Assembly: GCA_041398605.1 (NCBI GenBank)
Contig: JAWKUK010000034.1
Location: 1 to 46,488 of the forward strand
Length of the DNA stretch: 46,488 nucleotides
From: JAWKUK01 sp041398605
GTDB lineage: Bacteria > Planctomycetota > UBA1135 > GCA-002686595
Direction of reading: 5' to 3'
Position numbers and translations under genes: made by a program. The notes under the pieces were generated by a model, which made no database searches, was not told the DNA's origin, and saw only the letters and a program-made list of their open reading frames with translations. Of the stretch, positions 43,385 through 46,488 are shown piece by piece; position 1 is the stretch's first letter; every line of letters begins with the position of its first letter.

Positions 43385-45064
43385 ATGAGGGCCATGTTGC
43401 TGCGCCGATCACTGCTCGTATTCTGCCTCTTCGGCGCCACCTGTGCGCCGTCGTCCAAGGCGCCGTTCGACCTCGTGTTCTTTGGCGGAACGGTCATCGA
43501 CGGCTCGGGGTCGCCGCGTGTGCGCGCGGACGTCGGCGTGCGGGGCGACCGGATCGCGGAGGTCGGCGACCTCGCTCGCGCCGCCGCGAAGCGGCGCATC
43601 GACGCGACGGGCCTCGTCATCGCGCCGGGCTTCATCGACATGCTCGGCTGGTCGGAGTATCGCGTGCTAGTGGACCCGCGCGCGGCGAGCAAGATCACGC
43701 AGGGCATCACCACCGAGCTCACGGGTGAGGGCACCGCTATCGCGCCGACCAACGCGCGCATGATCGCGGAGGACCAGAGCACTTGGAAGTACTACGGCGT
43801 GACGCCCACATGGACGACCCTGCGCGGCTATTGGGCGGCGTTCGAGCGCGCGCGCCCAACGATCAACCTGGGCACCTTCGTCGGCGCCGGCGGCGTGCGC
43901 GACCTGGTGATCGGCCGGGAGGACCGGCCGCCGACGGCGGCGGAGCTCGCGCAGATGGAGGCGGCGGTCGCCGAGGCCATGGAGGACGGCGCGTTCGGCC
44001 TCTCTTCGTCTTTGATCTATGTCCCCGACAGCTTCGCTTCGGCCGAGGAGCTGATCGCGCTCGCGCGCGTCGCGGCGCGCTTCGGCGGGCGCTACATCAC
44101 GCACCAGCGCAGCGAGGACGACGAGCTCGACGCGAGCCTCACCGAGGTCTTCCGGATCGCGCGTGAGGCGCAGATCCCGGCTGAGATCTACCACTTGAAG
44201 ACGGCGGGGCGCGGCAATTGGGGCCGGATGCCGGAGGTCCTCGCGCGGATCGAAGACGCGCGCGCGGAGGGCCTCGACGTCACGGCGAACCATTACCCGT
44301 GGAGCGCGAGCTCGAACGGCCTCGACGCGAGCCTCCCGGCCTGGGTCCGTGAGGGCTCACGCGACGCGCTCGTCGCGCGGCTACGGGACCCTGCGCAGCG
44401 GGCGCGGATCCGCGCGGAGCTGGAGGCGAGCAGCGAGGGCTGGGTCGGTGGCGACATCGCGGAGCGCATCCTGATCACCAGCGTGCTCGAGCCGACGGGC
44501 GCACGCTGGCAGGGGCGGCGCCTCGCAGAGATCGCGCGGGACGAGCACAAGGACGCGATCGACGCGCTGATGGACATCGTCCTGGCGGACCGCGGCAACA
44601 CGGGCCGGGTCACGTTCTCGATGAGCGAGGACGATGTCCGCGCCGCGCTCGTGCACCCGCTCGTGACGCTGTGCACGGACTCCGGCGCCTCTGCTGAGGA
44701 CGGGATCCTGTCGCAGAAGCTCGGCCACCCGCGCGGTTGGGGCTCGACCACGCGCATCCTCGGCCACTACGTGCGCGAGGAGCAGCTCTTGACCCTCGAG
44801 GCAGCGGTCCAGCGCATGACGTCAGTCCCAGCCGAGCGCATGGGCCTCGTCGACCGTGGCCGCGTCCAGCCCGGCATGCTCGCCGACCTGGCGGTGTTCG
44901 ACCCGAAGACGGTGTCATCGAAGGCGACGTACGAGGACCCGCGCCACTACTCGACGGGCGTCCCGTATGTGGCGGTCAACGGCGCGCTCGTCGTCGACGG
45001 TGGCCAGATCACGGACGCCCGCCCGGGCCGCCCGCTCCACGGCCCAGGCTGGCGCTCCAAGTGA
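43385..45064 (+). CDS. D-aminoacylase-like amidohydrolase lacking the HxH motif
   Basis: This is 559 residues from ATG 43385, which places a hydrophobic signal or lipoprotein-like start (LLVFCLFGATC). The family frame is clear: LVFFGGTVIDGSGSPR, ATGLVIAPGFIDMLGWSEY, ITQGITTELTGEG, H240 in ITHQRSEDDE, H270 in IYHLKTAGRGNWG, NHYPW, D432 in TLCTDSGAS, ERMGLVDRGRVQPGMLADL. After PGFID, D-aminoacylases have a His-x-His; here it is MLGW, and the Cys of the GxCG metal site is also absent. H240, H270 and D432 remain, so a one-metal site is possible. Substrates would be N-acyl-D-amino acids or peptides, outside or at the envelope. Confidence 0.88.
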   Translation: MRAMLLRRSLLVFCLFGATCAPSSKAPFDLVFFGGTVIDGSGSPRVRADVGVRGDRIAEVGDLARAAAKRRIDATGLVIAPGFIDMLGWSEYRVLVDPRAASKITQGITTELTGEGTAIAPTNARMIAEDQSTWKYYGVTPTWTTLRGYWAAFERARPTINLGTFVGAGGVRDLVIGREDRPPTAAELAQMEAAVAEAMEDGAFGLSSSLIYVPDSFASAEELIALARVAARFGGRYITHQRSEDDELDASLTEVFRIAREAQIPAEIYHLKTAGRGNWGRMPEVLARIEDARAEGLDVTANHYPWSASSNGLDASLPAWVREGSRDALVARLRDPAQRARIRAELEASSEGWVGGDIAERILITSVLEPTGARWQGRRLAEIARDEHKDAIDALMDIVLADRGNTGRVTFSMSEDDVRAALVHPLVTLCTDSGASAEDGILSQKLGHPRGWGSTTRILGHYVREEQLLTLEAAVQRMTSVPAERMGLVDRGRVQPGMLADLAVFDPKTVSSKATYEDPRHYSTGVPYVAVNGALVVDGGQITDARPGRPLHGPGWRSK

Positions 45065-45615
45065 GCGGAGGGCGGATGGTCCTCGAGCGCCTTCAATTCG
45101 GCGAGGGTGGCCCTTGCAGGCTGCGCGTTCGGGCCGTCGGGCTCGAGCGCGAGGGCGCGCTCGTAGACCTCGATCGCGCCAGGGACGTCGCCTGCGGCCT
45201 TGAGCGCCTCGCCCAGGCTGTCGTGCGCGTTGGCTGAGGCCAGGGGCGTCGCAACGTTCAGCCTGAAGGCAGCGGTCACGAGCGTGACGCAGCCCTGACC
45301 CAACAAGTCGTAGCCGAGCGCATTGACCTCCCGCTCGTCGATCAAGCCGGCGCGCTCGGCGACCTCCAACCCGGCGCGCAGCGCGCGCACCGCGGCATCC
45401 TCTTGCCGTCCGACACAGACGTGCGCGCCGCCGAGCTGCGCTCGGGCGCCACGGGCGGCCGCTTGTGAGTCGAAGCGTTGCTCGTGCTGCGCGAGCTCCT
45501 GAACCGCGGCCGCCGCATGGTCAGCCTCGACCAGTGCGAGGTCTGCGCGGGCCCCGACAGCGACCCCGACAGCGACCCCGCTGTGCCGTGCGCAGCGCGC
45601 GCTGGCGCTGATGCG
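44947..45615 (-). pseudogene. TPR gene remnant lacking its N-terminus
   Basis: A frame open from 45615 (just after a TGA) to 44947 has no ATG; the only early start is GTG 45390. It reads ADLALVEADHAAAAVQELAQ, LRAGLEVAERAGLIDEREVN, ALGYDLLGQGCVTLVTAAFR, LNVATPLASANAHDSLGEAL and GAIEVYERALALEPDGPNAQ. This is the TPR tail often found at the end of alpha/beta hydrolases or beta-lactamase-like serine hydrolases. The catalytic part is missing, and the last 118 bases lie antisense to the amidohydrolase gene without coding look. It is probably the 3' part of a gene cut by the neighbouring IS91-type element. Confidence 0.6.
45556..45579. repeat. Two tandem copies of a 12-bp unit
   Basis: GACAGCGACCCC occurs twice head to tail, between the TPR remnant and the IS91-type transposase gene. 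It may mark slippage at the junction. No function is proposed. Confidence 0.8.
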
Positions 45616-45695
45616 TCACGACGCAGCTCCGCGGCGTGCGCACGAGTTGCGGGGACCATGCGCAACCCGCTCGCCCGCGCTTGGGTCTCCCTCTC

Positions 45696-46488
45696 GTGGA
45701 GCCCTCCGTCGATCCCCCCATCGAGGCCGAGCGGCGCTCGTGGGTCGGCAAGCGCGTCTGGAACACCGACGAGCACGATCGGGAGGCACGCGCCGGCCAA
45801 CGGCCCACTTACAGCGTCCTGGCCCCGGTATGCCGGGCCCCTGTGCGCCTGCACCCGATGCGCCTGGACCCGATGCGTCGGGACCCGATGCGCCTGGAGC
45901 CTGTGCGCCGGGACCCGTCGCGCAGCGTCGTGAACCGGGTCTTGAGGGAGCACCTCGAGACGTTTCTGCTTCGGCTCACGGACGAGCACGGCGGACGCTC
46001 TCTGCCCGCCTACGTCGAGCGCGAGCTGCGCGCCGTGATCGCCTGTGGTGACGTCGCGCACGGATTCTGTCGGGTGCGCTGTCCGTGCTGTGCGCTCGAC
46101 TTGTGCGTGCCGTTCTCGTGCAAGTCGCGCGGGTTCTGTCCGTCGTGCGGAGGTCGCCGGATGGCCGAGCTCGCGGCCCATCTCGTCGACGGTGTGATCC
46201 CTGACGTGCCGACGCGGCAATGGGTGTTGACGGTGCCGATCGCGTTGCGCTTACACCTCGCGGCGGACCAGAGCCTGTGTCGCGACGTCGCGAGCGCCTA
46301 CATCGATGCGGTGTTTGCGTCGTACGCGCGCGGCGCGCGCTCCTTGGGCGCGCTCGATACGCCGGGCTCGCTCGTGTACCCGGGCGCGGTGAACTTCATG
46401 CAGAGGTTCGGTTCGAATTTGGGATTGAACGTCCATCTGCACCTTCTCACGTTGGACGGTGTCTACGTCGCTGATGGACCCGGCCGCG
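45696..46488 (+). CDS. IS91-family (Y2-type) transposase, partial, runs off right edge
   Basis: The frame is open from GTG 45696 (or ATG 45858) to the window end. After a 15-bp-repeat N-terminal part comes RSVVNRVLREHLETFLLRLT and LPAYVERELRAVIACGDVA, then the zinc-binding transposase block FCRVRCPCCALDLC and CKSRGFCPSCGGRRMAELAA (CxxC pairs). HLVDGVIPDVPTRQWVLTV and NVHLHLLTLDGVYV, the start of the Y2 domain with its HLH metal site, follow. The two catalytic tyrosines lie beyond the edge. It moves by rolling-circle transposition. The element's terminal sequence is not seen. Confidence 0.9.
   Translation, partial: MEPSVDPPIEAERRSWVGKRVWNTDEHDREARAGQRPTYSVLAPVCRAPVRLHPMRLDPMRRDPMRLEPVRRDPSRSVVNRVLREHLETFLLRLTDEHGGRSLPAYVERELRAVIACGDVAHGFCRVRCPCCALDLCVPFSCKSRGFCPSCGGRRMAELAAHLVDGVIPDVPTRQWVLTVPIALRLHLAADQSLCRDVASAYIDAVFASYARGARSLGALDTPGSLVYPGAVNFMQRFGSNLGLNVHLHLLTLDGVYVADGPGR
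45840..45914 (+). repeat. Five 15-bp repeats encoding a pentapeptide in the transposase N-terminus
   Basis: In-frame units encode PVRLH, PMRLD, PMRRD, PMRLE and PVRRD. They lie between the two possible transposase starts, and each of three units offers an in-frame ATG, so the true start may be any of them. Confidence 0.8.

Overview
This window is GC-rich bacterial chromosome. It most likely comes from a Planctomycetota bacterium, of the lineages that carry many large secreted proteins and ECF sigma factors fused to C-terminal export-side domains. Three things point there: two right-handed beta-helix proteins with the same kind of Cys-containing C-terminal domain, an FG-GAP/VCBS protein, a sulfatase and a redoxin/cytochrome c/copper-monooxygenase fusion; two ECF sigma factors fused to a membrane helix and carboxypeptidase-regulatory-like repeats; and very high GC at third codon positions. 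A myxobacterial or other GC-rich origin cannot be excluded from sequence alone. I saw no rRNA, tRNA or CRISPR.

Layout. 1-2.2 kb (minus): ECF sigma factor, membrane anti-sigma candidate and a secretin-N1-like exported protein (cut by the left edge). 2.3-6.0 kb: a heme-motif exported protein, and a beta-helix protein on the other strand. 6.2-9.1 kb: a YtrA-type GntR regulator, ABC ATPase and permease in an overlapping operon, with a perfect 12-bp inverted repeat over the regulator start. 9.1-15.4 kb: sulfatase, ECF fusion, SDR/DUF2867 protein and a JmjC-like cupin. 15.4-19.5 kb: a block in which every gene (an upstream piece of the JmjC-like gene, a cupin, a zinc-ribbon membrane protein, an asparagine synthetase) is broken by frameshifts. 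20.3-28.3 kb: a second ECF fusion, a VOC protein, the redoxin-cytochrome-copper fusion and a second beta-helix protein.

28.4-33.6 kb: on the minus strand a branched-chain aminotransferase, a KAS III enzyme and a thioredoxin-MsrA fusion; divergently, a small protein, a FIST-domain sensor and a membrane-anchored rhodanese, all overlapping. 33.8-38.7 kb: a 14-repeat FG-GAP protein whose C-terminus runs into a decayed IS1380-family transposase. 38.8-45.1 kb: CysQ-like phosphatase, membrane protein, radical SAM protein, a secreted protein, a GNAT acetyltransferase and a D-aminoacylase-like amidohydrolase. 45-46.5 kb: a TPR gene remnant next to an IS91-family transposase cut by the right edge.

The most notable observation is the gene at 28363-29487 (minus). 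It is one continuous reading frame interrupted by two TGA codons. The first sits at the first position of a thioredoxin-type CxxC motif, the second at the catalytic cysteine of an MsrA-like domain. Each TGA is followed, about 19-21 nt downstream, by a short hairpin with a G at the start of its apical loop, as expected of bacterial SECIS elements. I read it as a selenoprotein with two selenocysteines. The Sec machinery (selA, selB, selC, selD) is not in this window, so this needs the rest of the genome to confirm.
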